Positions 8,036-17,621 of a DNA stretch of 37,556 bases are shown here, in pieces. Below the pieces are notes generated by a model. That model was not told the DNA's origin, did not search any database, and saw nothing but the letters and a program-made list of their open reading frames with translations. The translations under genes and the position numbers were made by a program. The stretch is from contig JABEVE010000092.1 of assembly GCA_013044035.1 (NCBI GenBank), positions 1 to 37,556 on the forward strand, in the 5' to 3' direction. The DNA comes from Burkholderiales bacterium. Its GTDB lineage: Bacteria > Pseudomonadota > Gammaproteobacteria > Burkholderiales > Burkholderiaceae_C. Positions within the stretch are counted from its first letter, which is position 1. Each line of letters opens with the position of its first letter.

Positions 8036-8722
8036 TCAGGACTCCTCGGGTTTGCGCCTCGCGGCCGGTTTGCGCCGCGCCCAGACGTCGTCGGCTTCGG
8101 GAGCGTGCCGGCTTGCTGTCGGGGCATCCTGTGCGGCGACCGAGCGGCGCGAAACCGCAGGGCGACGCGGCGCACGCTCCGGCTCGCGCCGAGCGGACTC
8201 CCGGGGCTTGAAGCTCACCGGAACCTTGGCCGTGGGGTTGGCCGGCATGCCGCCTTTATGTTCCTGGTAGGGCTGTGGCATCAGTCGATCGCCGGTTTCA
8301 TCCGGACGCAGAATGATGGCCAGATGGTCGAGCACGCCATTGACGTACTTGAACCCGTCGGTGCCACCATAGATCTTGGCCAGATCCACCGCCTCGTTGA
8401 TGATGACCTTGTAGGGCACGTCCAGCAGGAAGCGCAGTTCGTACGTGCCCAGCAGCAGCAGCGCATGCTCCACCGGCGACAGCTCGCGCGAAGGGCGGTC
8501 GAGATACGGCTGGATGATGGCGTCGAGGTTGCCGGCCTCGCGCATGCAGCCATGCAGCACGGCCTGGAAATGCTCGCTGTCGAGCTTGATGGTGGGGTAG
8601 CGCTCGCTCAGAAACGCCTCGATGGCACCAGCCTCGCTGCCCGACACCAGCCACTCGAACACGCCTTGCAAGGCCAGCTCGCGCGACTTGCGCCGCGCAC
8701 TCTTGGGATTGGCTGAATTCAT
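8036..8722 (-). CDS. nusB: Transcription antitermination factor NusB with long basic C-terminal tail
   Basis: NusB pairs with NusE (ribosomal protein S10) on boxA RNA to support antitermination in rRNA transcription. Residues about 8-150 form the usual all-helical domain: SARRKSRELALQGVFEWL, ELSPVEHALLLLGTYEL, VIINEAVDLAKIYGGTDGFK, YVNGVLDHLA. The protein is 228 residues long, against about 140-175 for most family members. The extra 75 or so residues are rich in Arg, Lys, Pro and Ala and predicted by eye to be disordered. The start MNSANPKSARRK at 8722 gives a normal N-terminus; the in-frame start at 8791 would overlap ribH. ribH ends 14 bp upstream, and the ribH-nusB pair is common in proteobacteria. 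Confidence 0.95.
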   Translation of the reverse strand: MNSANPKSARRKSRELALQGVFEWLVSGSEAGAIEAFLSERYPTIKLDSEHFQAVLHGCMREAGNLDAIIQPYLDRPSRELSPVEHALLLLGTYELRFLLDVPYKVIINEAVDLAKIYGGTDGFKYVNGVLDHLAIILRPDETGDRLMPQPYQEHKGGMPANPTAKVPVSFKPRESARREPERAPRRPAVSRRSVAAQDAPTASRHAPEADDVWARRKPAARRKPEES

Positions 8723-8736
8723 GGTCTGGCTGAGTC

Positions 8737-9204
8737 TCAGGCGCCGACCTGCGCCAGCAGATTGGCCATTTCCACCGCCACCCGAGCGCATTCGCCGCCC
8801 TTGCCGATGCGCGCGAGGGCCTGCGCCTCGGTGTCCACCGTGACGATGCCGTTAGCCACTGGCAGGCCGAAGTCCAGCGCCACCTGCTGCACACCCAGGG
8901 AACTGGTGTTGCATACCAACTCGAAGTGGTAGGTGTCGCCGCGGATCACGCAGCCCAGGGCGATGAGGGCGTCGAAATTCCCGCCATCGGCCATGGCGGC
9001 CAGCGCCTGTGGCACTTCCAGCGCGCCGGGAACGGTGATGTGGCGAACGGCATCGGGCCTGACGCCGAGCTGATGCAATTCAGCCAGGCAGGCCTCGGCC
9101 ATGCGGTCGGTGAGTTGGACGTTGAAGCGCGCCTGGACGATGCCGATCCGCAGATCGGCACCGTCGAGCAGGGCGGAGTTGTCGCGGTATTGGGCGTGTT
9201 GCAT
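8737..9204 (-). CDS. ribH: 6,7-dimethyl-8-ribityllumazine synthase
   Basis: RibH condenses the RibD-derived pyrimidine with dihydroxybutanone phosphate from RibB to give lumazine, the substrate of riboflavin synthase (RibE). The 155-residue length is standard. Motifs seen are [10 protein letters not shown] near the start, [11 protein letters not shown] (residues 58-68) and [16 protein letters not shown] with the catalytic His93. The gene lies ten bases downstream of ribB and 14 bases upstream of nusB on the same strand, so it is almost certainly cotranscribed with both. Confidence 0.96.
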   Translation of the reverse strand: MQHAQYRDNSALLDGADLRIGIVQARFNVQLTDRMAEACLAELHQLGVRPDAVRHITVPGALEVPQALAAMADGGNFDALIALGCVIRGDTYHFELVCNTSSLGVQQVALDFGLPVANGIVTVDTEAQALARIGKGGECARVAVEMANLLAQVGA

Positions 9205-9214
9205 GGCTGGAGAC

Positions 9215-10402
9215 TCAGAAATGCGAGGGGTGTACCGCCGCGACGCCCGGCGCTGCAGGCGCTGCGGCCACCGCGGCTGGCGTGGAGGCGGCGTGGGCGG
9301 GAACGGGAGGAGGCTCGAAGCCTTCCACCTCCAGGCCGTATCCGGTCATGCTGGGCATCTTGCGCGGCGCGGCCAGCAGGCGCATGCGGCGCACGCCGAG
9401 GTCGCGCAGGATTTGCGCGCCAATGCCATAGGTGCGCAAGGCGGCGGCCGCGCCGCGCGGCGGCACCGGCTGGTGCAAGGCGGCGAAATGCTGCAGCAAC
9501 CCGGCGGCGCTCTCGCCGGCGTTGAGCAGCACGGCCACGCCGGCCTCGGCCTGGCTGATGCGCGCCAGCGCCTGGGGCAAATTCCACGAATGGGTGGTGG
9601 CCTGGGCATCGAGCAGGTCGAGCGCCGACAGCGGCTCGTGCACCCGCACCAGCACCGCTTCGCACGCCACGGCGGGCTTGCCATGCACCAGCGCCAGGTG
9701 CACACCGCTGCCGGCGCGGTCGCGGTAAAGCAGGGCTTGGAAGGTGCCAAACGGGGTTTGCATCGGGCGCGCATCCATGCGCTCGATCAGGCTCTCGGTG
9801 CGGCTGCGGTATTCGATCAGGTCGGCAATGGCGCCAATCTTCAGGTCGTGCTGCGTGGCGAAACGTTCCAGATCGGGCAGGCGGGCCATGGTGCCGTCGT
9901 CATTCATGATCTCGCAGATCACGGCCGCCGGCTCCAGGCCCGCGAGGGCGGCGAGGTCGCAACCGGCCTCGGTATGGCCGGCGCGCATCAGCACACCACC
10001 GTCTTGTGCCATCAGCGGGAACACATGGCCGGGCTGCACGATGTCGGCGGGCTTGGCATGCGGCGCCACCGCGACACGCGTGGTGAGGGCGCGGTCGGCA
10101 GCGGAAATGCCGGTGCTCACGCCCTCCGCAGCTTCGATCGACACGGTGAACGCGGTGCCGTGGGAGGAGCCGTTGTGCTGCACCATGGGCTTGAGGCCGA
10201 TCTGCTCGCAGCGCGCGCGGGTGAGGGTGAGGCAGATGAGCCCGCGGGCGTGCATCGCCATGAAATTGATGGCCTCGGGCGAGACATGCTGGGCGGCCAG
10301 CACCAGATCGCCTTCGTTCTCGCGGTCTTCTTCGTCGACGAGGACAACCATGCGGCCAGCCTGCATCTCGGCGACGATTTCGGGGATGGGGGATAAAGGC
10401 AT
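9215..10402 (-). CDS. ribB: 3,4-dihydroxy-2-butanone 4-phosphate synthase with degenerate GTP cyclohydrolase II-like domain (RibBX type)
   Basis: The N-terminal half (about 200 residues) is an intact DHBP synthase: [24 protein letters not shown], and [12 protein letters not shown]. It makes the four-carbon unit for lumazine synthase. The second half aligns in outline with GTP cyclohydrolase II ([34 protein letters not shown]). The zinc-binding block with three cysteines is gone, replaced by [20 protein letters not shown], so cyclohydrolase activity is unlikely. Such RibBX hybrids are known in Proteobacteria, and a separate RibA would be expected elsewhere. The C-terminus ends in an Ala/Pro-rich tail. 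An earlier ATG at 10444 overlaps a likely -10 element, so I prefer the start MPLSPIPEI. Confidence 0.92.
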   Translation of the reverse strand: MPLSPIPEIVAEMQAGRMVVLVDEEDRENEGDLVLAAQHVSPEAINFMAMHARGLICLTLTRARCEQIGLKPMVQHNGSSHGTAFTVSIEAAEGVSTGISAADRALTTRVAVAPHAKPADIVQPGHVFPLMAQDGGVLMRAGHTEAGCDLAALAGLEPAAVICEIMNDDGTMARLPDLERFATQHDLKIGAIADLIEYRSRTESLIERMDARPMQTPFGTFQALLYRDRAGSGVHLALVHGKPAVACEAVLVRVHEPLSALDLLDAQATTHSWNLPQALARISQAEAGVAVLLNAGESAAGLLQHFAALHQPVPPRGAAAALRTYGIGAQILRDLGVRRMRLLAAPRKMPSMTGYGLEVEGFEPPPVPAHAASTPAAVAAAPAAPGVAAVHPSHF

Positions 10403-10442
10403 GGAAGGCGGCACCGGGGAGGCGCGCTGAACGCAAAACGGC

Positions 10443-10472
10443 ATTGTAGGAGGCCGGTTACGGCGATGTCGT
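10443..10472 (-). promoter_or_regulatory. Candidate promoter of ribB-ribH-nusB
   Basis: On the minus strand ACGACA (10472-10467) and TACAAT (10448-10443) are separated by 18 bp, a reasonable sigma-70 pair (four and five matches of six). It lies between the tamB stop and ribB. The -10 element overlaps the ATG at 10444, which argues that ribB translation starts downstream at 10402. The riboflavin operon may thus be transcribed independently of tamA-tamB. Not tested. Confidence 0.4.
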
Positions 10473-10557
10473 CACGACGACGCACGAGCAGCCGGCAGCC
10501 GGCCGGCATGGGAACGAACCCCGCCGGGGCGCATGCCGTGCGCAGCGGCAGACCGGC

Positions 10558-13500
10558 TCAATCGAAACGGAAGGTGTAGAACAGATCCAGCGCACTGTCG
10601 GCGCCGGACTGCAGACGCAGATAGAAGCGGCGGGTGAAGTCGTAGCGGATGTTGAACAGGCTGCCGGTCGTGCCCAGGCCGCGCTCGACACTGACGGAGA
10701 GCTTGGAGGTGATGCGTTTGCCCAGCGTGACGATGCTGTTTTGCAGCCCGCCCTGGCCGCTGAGCGAAAGCTGATCCAGCCCGAGGGCGCTGGCGACGCG
10801 GCTGGTGACCGGAGCGCCCTGCCCCGAGGCCAGCAAGGCGCCGGCAGCGGTTTGCAACAAGGCCAGATTGTTGGGACTGGCACTGGTGAGATCCTGCCCC
10901 AGCACCAGCCAGGACAGGATTTCGCTGTCGGGCATGGCTGGCGTGGAGGTCAGCATGACGATGGGCGCGCGCAGGGTGCCCGTGACCTGCACCCCCACCT
11001 GCACCGGCAGACCGTCGCGCTGGGCACTGAAATTCAGCCCGGGGCTGTCGATCGGGCCGGAGAAATTCACCGCTCCGCCCCTCACAAGAGTGAGGGTCTG
11101 GCCGTAGGCGCTGTAAGTGCCTTTGCGCACTTCAATACTGCCGAATGCGGCCAGCGGCCTGCCGGGAGCAGCGCGAAAGGTGAGCTGGCCGCCGAGCTTG
11201 GCGTCCAGGCCGTAGCCGGTGACGTGCACGTCGCGCCCGAGATCGACCTCGACCACGGCCTCGATGCCGTAGCCGGCCGTGGGCGACGACGCGGGCGCCA
11301 GCACCGGCCGGCCCTCGACCACCACGTCGCTGGCCAGCTTGGGCGCACTGCCGCGGGGCAACTCGAAGTCGGCGCTGTCCACGCTCAGTTTGCTGTTCAG
11401 CTCCACGCTGTGGCCTTGCAGCGTGAGCGTGCCGCTGCCGCTGACCACCGCCTGGCGGTCGGGCCGGTTGAGCACCTGCAGTTGCTGCGCGCTGAACTGA
11501 AGGCTGACCTGCGGCTTGGCATTGGCGAAGCTGGCACTGCCGCTGGCCATGAGCTTGCCCTGCCCGCCCTGCATGCTGAAGCGGGTGAGCTCAAGCGTGT
11601 CGCCGCTGAAGCCGGCGTCGAGCACACCACCTTGCAGGTTCAGCCCCTCGGCAGGCAGGGTCACAGCCAGGGCGCGTCCGGTGAGCGCACCACGCAGTTC
11701 GGGATTGGCCACGCTCCCAGCGGCCTTCATGTCCAGCAGCAGCTTGCCGCCAAGCTTGGCGGTGGGGCCGAGCAAGGGCGCGGCCCAGGCGATGCTCGGC
11801 AGGTCGGCGTGCAGACTGCCGGCCAGCGGCGCTGCCGCGTCAACGCCCCAGGCCCGGCCATGCTTGCTCACCTGGGTCTGCACCTCGGCATGCACGCTGC
11901 CGAACAGGCCGCCGGTGGCGTCGAACCGGGCGGACAGGGCATCGTCTTTCGCTTGCAGTTGCAGCCGCAGTTGCGACAGGCCCAGGCTCAAGCGTGGGTT
12001 GGTGGGCAGGTTCACATCGCCCGCGCTGCGTGCCACTACGACGTGACCCGACAGGGTGTTGGCCGCATGCAGCGACCAATCGGCGTCGAACCGCAGGGTG
12101 GACTGCACGCCATGCAGGTCGGCGCCGAACAGGGCGAGCCAGTAGGCCGGGTCCACGCCCCGCGCACTGCCCGTGGTGTCGAGTTGCCCGGCGTTCCACG
12201 CGGCGCTGGCGAGGTCGAGCGAGCCGCCGGCGCTGCGCAACCTGGCGTGCTGCAATTCCACATGATTTTTCGCCAGCTGCAAGGACGCCGGGGCCAGCAA
12301 GTCCACGGCGTAGCGCCCGCGGTTGCTGAACTGCTCGATGCTCCCCTGCCAGCCCTGCGCGGCGGTGTAGCCGCCGGCCAACGTAGCGCTCAAGTCGAGG
12401 TCGGCATTGCGCAGGCGCAGCGCGATGCGTTGCGCGTCCAGTCGGCCCGCCGCATCCACCTCGGCCCGCTGCAGCGTGAGCGTTCCGGCCGTGATGCCGC
12501 TGGCCTTGAGGTGCAGCTTGAGCAGACCCTGCGCTCCGGCTTGCAATTGGCCACTGGCGTCCAGCGCCTGCATCCGTACCTTGCCGGGGGCGGCCAGTTG
12601 GTTGGCGCGCAAGGTGAACTGGCCCGACGGCGCGGCGGGCGTGCCGGCCAGGGTGCCGCGACCCTGCACCCGGCCGGCGAAAGCCGGGTCGATCTGGGCC
12701 AGCGCAGGCGCGTCCAGCGTCCAGTGCAGCAGGTCGCCGGCGCGGCCGAAATCGCCTCGCGCCTTGAGCGTGTTGCTGCCGAGCTTGAGATCGGCCTCGA
12801 GGCCGCGCACCCCCGCCGGTGACACCTGGCCACGCGCCGACCCGTCGAACACATGGCCGCGCCAGCGGCTGGGTTGTACCTGCAAATCCACCTGCGCGCT
12901 GCGTGTGGCGGCGTCGCCCCGAGCTTGCAGCTTGAGGTTGAGGTCGGCAGCGGGGTAGGAAGCGGATGCGGCACCGGCTGCGGCGCGCAAGCGGCTGGGA
13001 TCGAAATGCTCGAGCACCACATGCATGGCGAAGCGTTGCGGCGCGTGCAAGTCCAGCGAACCGCTGGCGTTCAGCCGCCCGCCCTGTGCTTGCAGAACGG
13101 CGCGGGTGATGTCGATGTGCTCGCCACGCCGGCTCGCACGCAGCTCGGCCAACCAGCCGGGCTGGGTCAACCGCGCCTGCAAGATCTGCCGTTGCAGATT
13201 GCCGTGCAAGTGCAGCGGGCCGCTCAGGCGCGTGGCGAGCAAGGCAGAGTCGAGGGCATGCATGTCGATCTGGCCGGCTTGCAGGTCGAGGCGGTAATGG
13301 TCTGGGGCGGCGGCATCGATGGCGTGACCATCCTCCCGAGCGGCGGCGGTCGCGGCCATGGGCTGCGTGTCTGGCCGACTTGCGGGCAGGAGGGCAGGCG
13401 CAGTGGCAACCAGGCCGGGCGCTGACGCCCGCTTGGCCGTGGTGTAGCTGGCGCTGCCGGACAGGGTTCCGCCACCCGGCAGGCGGGCCAAGATCTGCTG

Positions 13501-14556
13501 GACCTGCACCCGCCCTGGCTGCACGTCCAGGACCGCCTGCAAGCCCAGCAGGGGCAGGCGCTTGGTGTTGATCGCGCCAGGGCGGGCGTTGCTCAGCTTC
13601 AAGCTGCCACGCACGCGCTGCGCGCTGGAAGGCTGCAGGTCGAGTTGCAGGTCGAGCAGGGCCGTGGGCAGCTTGGGGTCGATGCGCGCCGGGTCCACTT
13701 GTTTGGCGTCGATCGTCGCGCTGCGCAGCGGCAGCGCGGCAAACGGCGCCAGTTCGGCGTCGAAACGGGCGTGGGTCTGCAAGGCGTTGACCATGCCCTG
13801 CAGTCGCAAGGCTTGCAGGCTGCCGGAAGGTCGCACGTCGAGCTGCACCGACGATGGAATCCGCGCGCCCCGCAGGTGCAGCGTGGCCTGCAATCTGCCC
13901 TGCACGACAAACGGTCGCGCCACGCCCAGCGTCAACCGCGCCCGACCCTGGCCCCAGGGCGTACTGGCCTCGGCATGAATCTGCACCTGCCCCGCCCGGG
14001 TCCGCAGGCTGGCGTCGAATCTGCCCAGGGGCTTGCGCGTGCCGGGCGGTCCCAGGCGCAGGGCTCCAATATGCAGCCGCGCCACGCGCAACTCCAGTGG
14101 CAGTGCCAGGCTTTGCGGCAGCTTGGGCGGGCCGCTGCGAGGGCCGGGAGGAAGGTTCAAGTCGAGCGCGCTGACCGACAAGAGCCGCACATCCACCAAC
14201 ATGGGCTGGTGCAACAGAGCGCGCGGGTTCCAGCGCAACTGCAGATCACGCGCATCCACATCGACTCTGGGGCTTTGCAGTTGCAGCCGCCCGATGCGTA
14301 AATCGCCCCAGATATCGCCGTGCACACCTTGCAGTTCCAGATGGACGGCACCGAACTGCAAGGGCTGGCTGCTGAGCCAGCGCAGACCCGAGCCACTGCC
14401 CAGCCAGGCGAGTGCCGCCAGCAGCAGCACGATGAGCAGCAGCAAAACCACCAGACTGCGCCAGATCCAGCACCACAGCCCGCGCCAGACGCCGCGCCGA
14501 CGTGACACGAGGGCCTCGTGGGCGGCGGCTGGGTTTGGATCCGGCCTCAGGGCCAT
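10558..14556 (-). CDS. tamB: Translocation and assembly module inner-membrane protein TamB
   Basis: TamB spans the periplasm and works with TamA in outer-membrane biogenesis; the family is also implicated in phospholipid transport between membranes. The 1332-residue length is typical. A single N-terminal membrane anchor lies at about 32-52 (SLVVLLLLIVLLLAALAWL). A very long repetitive beta-rich region of AsmA/DUF490 type follows, full of alternating hydrophobic strands (for example LTLGVARPFVVQGRLQATL). The C-terminal DUF490 part carries SEILSWLVLGQDL and ends YDFTRRFYLRLQSG...DLFYTFRFD, a typical TamB terminus. The start lies one base after the tamA stop, so the two are translated from one message. 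A 2-kb frame on the opposite strand is a shadow of this gene. Confidence 0.95.
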   Translation of the reverse strand: MALRPDPNPAAAHEALVSRRRGVWRGLWCWIWRSLVVLLLLIVLLLAALAWLGSGSGLRWLSSQPLQFGAVHLELQGVHGDIWGDLRIGRLQLQSPRVDVDARDLQLRWNPRALLHQPMLVDVRLLSVSALDLNLPPGPRSGPPKLPQSLALPLELRVARLHIGALRLGPPGTRKPLGRFDASLRTRAGQVQIHAEASTPWGQGRARLTLGVARPFVVQGRLQATLHLRGARIPSSVQLDVRPSGSLQALRLQGMVNALQTHARFDAELAPFAALPLRSATIDAKQVDPARIDPKLPTALLDLQLDLQPSSAQRVRGSLKLSNARPGAINTKRLPLLGLQAVLDVQPGRVQVQQILARLPGGGTLSGSASYTTAKRASAPGLVATAPALLPASRPDTQPMAATAAAREDGHAIDAAAPDHYRLDLQAGQIDMHALDSALLATRLSGPLHLHGNLQRQILQARLTQPGWLAELRASRRGEHIDITRAVLQAQGGRLNASGSLDLHAPQRFAMHVVLEHFDPSRLRAAAGAASASYPAADLNLKLQARGDAATRSAQVDLQVQPSRWRGHVFDGSARGQVSPAGVRGLEADLKLGSNTLKARGDFGRAGDLLHWTLDAPALAQIDPAFAGRVQGRGTLAGTPAAPSGQFTLRANQLAAPGKVRMQALDASGQLQAGAQGLLKLHLKASGITAGTLTLQRAEVDAAGRLDAQRIALRLRNADLDLSATLAGGYTAAQGWQGSIEQFSNRGRYAVDLLAPASLQLAKNHVELQHARLRSAGGSLDLASAAWNAGQLDTTGSARGVDPAYWLALFGADLHGVQSTLRFDADWSLHAANTLSGHVVVARSAGDVNLPTNPRLSLGLSQLRLQLQAKDDALSARFDATGGLFGSVHAEVQTQVSKHGRAWGVDAAAPLAGSLHADLPSIAWAAPLLGPTAKLGGKLLLDMKAAGSVANPELRGALTGRALAVTLPAEGLNLQGGVLDAGFSGDTLELTRFSMQGGQGKLMASGSASFANAKPQVSLQFSAQQLQVLNRPDRQAVVSGSGTLTLQGHSVELNSKLSVDSADFELPRGSAPKLASDVVVEGRPVLAPASSPTAGYGIEAVVEVDLGRDVHVTGYGLDAKLGGQLTFRAAPGRPLAAFGSIEVRKGTYSAYGQTLTLVRGGAVNFSGPIDSPGLNFSAQRDGLPVQVGVQVTGTLRAPIVMLTSTPAMPDSEILSWLVLGQDLTSASPNNLALLQTAAGALLASGQGAPVTSRVASALGLDQLSLSGQGGLQNSIVTLGKRITSKLSVSVERGLGTTGSLFNIRYDFTRRFYLRLQSGADSALDLFYTFRFD

Positions 14557-14557
14557 C

Positions 14558-16396
14558 TCAGAAACTCACCCCGGCGTTGAACTGCAGGCGGTAGGCCTGG
14601 ATGGCCTGACCATAGGCCAGGTCGATGCTGATGATGCCGGCCGGGCTGCGCCAGCGTGCGCCGATGCCGTAGCCGGCCACAGTCTTCAAGGCGCCGAAGC
14701 TGTTGGCAGCGTCTCCCCGGTCGTAGAACACCGAGGCACCCCATTGCGGCGTGAGCCAGTGCACCGCCTCGGCGCTGGCGGTAAGCAGGGCGCGACCGCC
14801 AACGATGGCATCGCCCTCGGGCACGCCCAGGCTCTGGTAGGAGTAGCCGCGCACCGAGCCGATGCCGCCGGCGCGAAACAGCTCCTGCTGTGGGATCCCG
14901 TTGGCCGAAGGGCTGAACACGCTGCCGACCTCGCCACGCAGAATGAGCTGGTTACGCGTACCCAGCGGGATGTACTGCACCCCGCGAAGCACCAGGCGAA
15001 TGAAGTTCTGATCCGACAGGATGGCCTTGCTGCCGGCGCCGATCTGGGCATTGACCAGGCTGCCGCTGCTGGGGTCGATCGGGTTGTCCAGGCGCCGCCG
15101 CGTCCAGGAATAGTTGGGCATGAGCGCCTGGGCGGTGGTGCTGCCGTAGCCGGCCACATCCTGCCGCTCGGTGATGTACTGCAGCGACAGCACCGTCTCG
15201 ATCGGTCCGTCCAGGCGCTGACGCTGGCCACCGAGAATCAGGCTGCGCGTGGTCAGGCCCTGAATGTTGGCATGCTGTGCATCGGCGCTCAGGCTGTAGC
15301 GCGAGCCGTTTGCCACCCGCGGAAACGCCAGGCCCGCGCTCAAGGACTGCAACAGGGTTTCCAGCTTCAGCGCGCTGGTGAAGCGCCAGGCGCGACCGAG
15401 GATGTTGAGGTTCTCGTAGTCCACCTGGGTACGCGCCCCGGTGTTGCTGCTGTAACCCGCCCCAAGCCCGAGTTTTTGCGGTTTGTATTCGACCACCCGC
15501 ACCTGCACCGGCAGCGTGGTGCCTTGCGCCTCGGCCAGCGGCGCTGCTACCGTGGCCGTGCGGAAATAGCGGCTGCCCTGAAGCAGTTGCTGGTACTCCA
15601 GCAGCTTGGCCTGCGTATAAGGCTGGCCCGGCTGGAAAGGAGCCAGGCGCTGCACGATGGTTTCGGGGTAGAGCTTCAGGCCCTCGACCTGCACCGGGCC
15701 GAAGCTGTAGCCCGGGCCGGTGTCGAGCACCAGGCGCAGCGCCGCGCTGTGCCGCTTCGGGTCCACCCGTGCCTGGCTTTGCACGATGTGCGCCGCCGGG
15801 TAGCGCTGCGTCAGCAAGGTGAGCAAGGCATTGCTCTTGGCGGTTTCCCAGGCAGCGCTGCGAAACACCTGTCCGTCGGTCAGCGGCCAGTCGTGGCGCA
15901 GTCTGGCGGCCAGCGACGCATCGGGTTGGCCGTCGGGGCCGTTGACCTGCAAGTCCAGCCCGCTCACACGGGTGGCCATGCCCGGCTGCACCTGAACAGC
16001 CACCACCGGAGGTTGGGCCGCCGCGTCCAGTTCTACCCGGATCTGCGGCGAGAAATAGCCTTCGGCAGCGAGCAAGTCCGCCGCTTGTTTCGGCACCTTG
16101 GCGGTCAAGGCGCGCAACTGTTCCGGCGTGATGTCCGTGAACGAGCGCCAGCGTTCGATATCGAGATACTGCGTCAGCAAGGCACGCAGCGCATCGGGAG
16201 CTTCGATGCGCACGTCGTACCTCGCGGTTGTGGCCGGCGCAGATGCAGATGCAGCTGGCTGGGCTGAACCTGCCGCGATCGCCAGATGCGGCTGCAGCCC
16301 GCCCGCCAATGCCAGCAGCAGGGTCAACCGGTAAAGCGGCCACACCCGTGCGGGTGGGCTGACTGGCAGAGTTGGCGCGGCGTGCTCGCAGGGCAT
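14558..16396 (-). CDS. tamA: Translocation and assembly module outer-membrane protein TamA
   Basis: This 612-residue Omp85-family protein pairs with TamB. The N-terminal 41 or so residues look like a signal peptide with a long n-region (LYRLTLLLALAGG core, AIA before AGS). POTRA-like repeats follow (about 60-300: FTDITPEQLRALTAKVPKQA, EGYFSPQIRVELD, GPVQVEGLKLYPETIVQRL). The C-terminal half is a beta barrel with strands such as QKLGLGAGYSSNTG, the Omp85 loop sequence GGIGSVRGYSYQSLG, and a terminal phenylalanine (NAGVSF) typical of BAM-inserted barrels. It is followed directly by tamB. I took the first ATG of the frame; the start is uncertain by several residues. Confidence 0.94.
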   Translation of the reverse strand: MPCEHAAPTLPVSPPARVWPLYRLTLLLALAGGLQPHLAIAAGSAQPAASASAPATTARYDVRIEAPDALRALLTQYLDIERWRSFTDITPEQLRALTAKVPKQAADLLAAEGYFSPQIRVELDAAAQPPVVAVQVQPGMATRVSGLDLQVNGPDGQPDASLAARLRHDWPLTDGQVFRSAAWETAKSNALLTLLTQRYPAAHIVQSQARVDPKRHSAALRLVLDTGPGYSFGPVQVEGLKLYPETIVQRLAPFQPGQPYTQAKLLEYQQLLQGSRYFRTATVAAPLAEAQGTTLPVQVRVVEYKPQKLGLGAGYSSNTGARTQVDYENLNILGRAWRFTSALKLETLLQSLSAGLAFPRVANGSRYSLSADAQHANIQGLTTRSLILGGQRQRLDGPIETVLSLQYITERQDVAGYGSTTAQALMPNYSWTRRRLDNPIDPSSGSLVNAQIGAGSKAILSDQNFIRLVLRGVQYIPLGTRNQLILRGEVGSVFSPSANGIPQQELFRAGGIGSVRGYSYQSLGVPEGDAIVGGRALLTASAEAVHWLTPQWGASVFYDRGDAANSFGALKTVAGYGIGARWRSPAGIISIDLAYGQAIQAYRLQFNAGVSF

Positions 16397-16564
16397 GGGT
16401 GAGTTGGTGCTGCGCGCGCACGCAGCAAAGGCAATTCTGGTGTCAAAAGCATCGGGGTGATCGTCGAATCGATCCCGAGGAATTCGCGATTATGGCCGCA
16501 GCGTCAATTCGGCGGGTCACACGGGTCACCCCCCCGGCGCCCGTGAGCAAGCGTGACGCAGATC

Positions 16565-17524
16565 TCAGTTCGACCGGGGAACGCCAGAGTCGATGCCGCG
16601 CAAGCGACGCACTCTCGCGTGTGACCGCCGCGCAAGGTCCATGACCTCCGCCTTGGCAGCGTCCACCAAGGGATGCTGACCCACATCGCCAGGCCGCAAA
16701 CCCAATTGCCGCAGCTTGTGGTTGAGCTGGTGGGCGAGTGTCTGCTGGTCGGACCAGCGGGTGCGGAAGGTCAAGGCCAGGGAAATCGAAAGTTCTGGCC
16801 CGGTATGCACCCTGTGTGGTGCGATGAACGGGTGATGGATGCCCACGGCGGGGGTGAGCTCGAAGCGCATGGCCTTGGGCTCGAGCTCGGGCAACCACTG
16901 CGGCTTGCGCCCGGCGTAGGCCAGGAGCTGATCCTTTTGCGCCGCGCTCATGACGCTGGGATCGGCCTGGTTCCACAGATACGCTGTTTTGCTGCCGCGC
17001 ACCTGCATCAGGAAGTTCATCTCGCGGTCCATGTGGTACGGCGTGATGGAGCCCTGGGCCGAAATAAACACATAGGTGGAGAACCAGGTGATGCCGGGAT
17101 CCAAGTGCCGCGTGGCAACGGCAAACTCGGACAGGAGTTGTTCCAAGAAGGGACGGTAGGCTGGGTCTCGTTCGGGGTTGTAGATGCAGACGTAGGCGCG
17201 CCGGGCTTCGAGATTGTCGAGCGCGTCGTCCAGCGTCAAGCCTTCTCGGTAGCGCTGACTGTAGGACATGTCGAAGTCGGCATCGGGCGCAATCTCGCCG
17301 AAGCGGAACCGCACCTCGCGGGGCGGCATGCGCCGGCACAAAGCCTTGAGCTCTGGCCATTGCATCAGCGGGTGTTCGGTCAACCGATGTTGCATGGCAA
17401 ATGGCAAGCGGTTGTAGAACTGGCGCATCGCCTCCGGCTCAAGCTGCAGCCAGCGCTCGGCCGATGCTCGGCCGCGCGCCAGCAAATCCATGTACTCGTC
17501 GCTCGCGATGTTTCGTCCCAGCAT
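16565..17524 (-). CDS. JmjC/cupin-like iron-binding protein, possible 2-oxoglutarate oxygenase
   Basis: The 319-residue protein has a cupin-like core at about 140-255. It shows the metal-binding pair His164-Met-Asp166 in SITPYHMDREMNF, Lys180 in RGSKTAYLW, and a distal histidine in APHRVHTG (His237 or His240). This HxD...H arrangement with a downstream lysine is characteristic of JmjC/Cupin_8-type Fe(II)/2-oxoglutarate oxygenases, some of which hydroxylate proteins. The N-terminal 100 residues, with QFYNRLPFAMQHRLTEHP and DMSYSQRYREGLTL, are unassigned. A good ribosome-binding site (GGAGG) lies six to eight bases before the start. It sits 168 bp upstream of tamA and downstream of ribE on the same strand. 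Substrate and role are unknown. Confidence 0.78.
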   Translation of the reverse strand: MLGRNIASDEYMDLLARGRASAERWLQLEPEAMRQFYNRLPFAMQHRLTEHPLMQWPELKALCRRMPPREVRFRFGEIAPDADFDMSYSQRYREGLTLDDALDNLEARRAYVCIYNPERDPAYRPFLEQLLSEFAVATRHLDPGITWFSTYVFISAQGSITPYHMDREMNFLMQVRGSKTAYLWNQADPSVMSAAQKDQLLAYAGRKPQWLPELEPKAMRFELTPAVGIHHPFIAPHRVHTGPELSISLALTFRTRWSDQQTLAHQLNHKLRQLGLRPGDVGQHPLVDAAKAEVMDLARRSHARVRRLRGIDSGVPRSN

Positions 17525-17621
17525 GCCTCGCCTCCGCCTGAAGTTGGCGCTTCAGAACCCGCTGTCTGTGTCGGGCTTTGACATAGCTTGAAACTCTAGG
17601 ATGCTGCGCAACGCATCACGC

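Noticed and set aside
10741-12822. 693-codon open frame on the plus strand
   Set aside because: Lies fully antisense to tamB, has no family motif and low-complexity composition; typical of GC-rich shadow frames.
14033-16267. 744-codon open frame on the plus strand
   Set aside because: Mostly antisense to tamA and the start of tamB, which have clear family features; no motif of its own.
16397-16564. Short inverted repeat (CACGGG/CCCGTG) upstream of tamA as a terminator
   Set aside because: Stem of six with a 14-base loop and no T-run; too weak to list.
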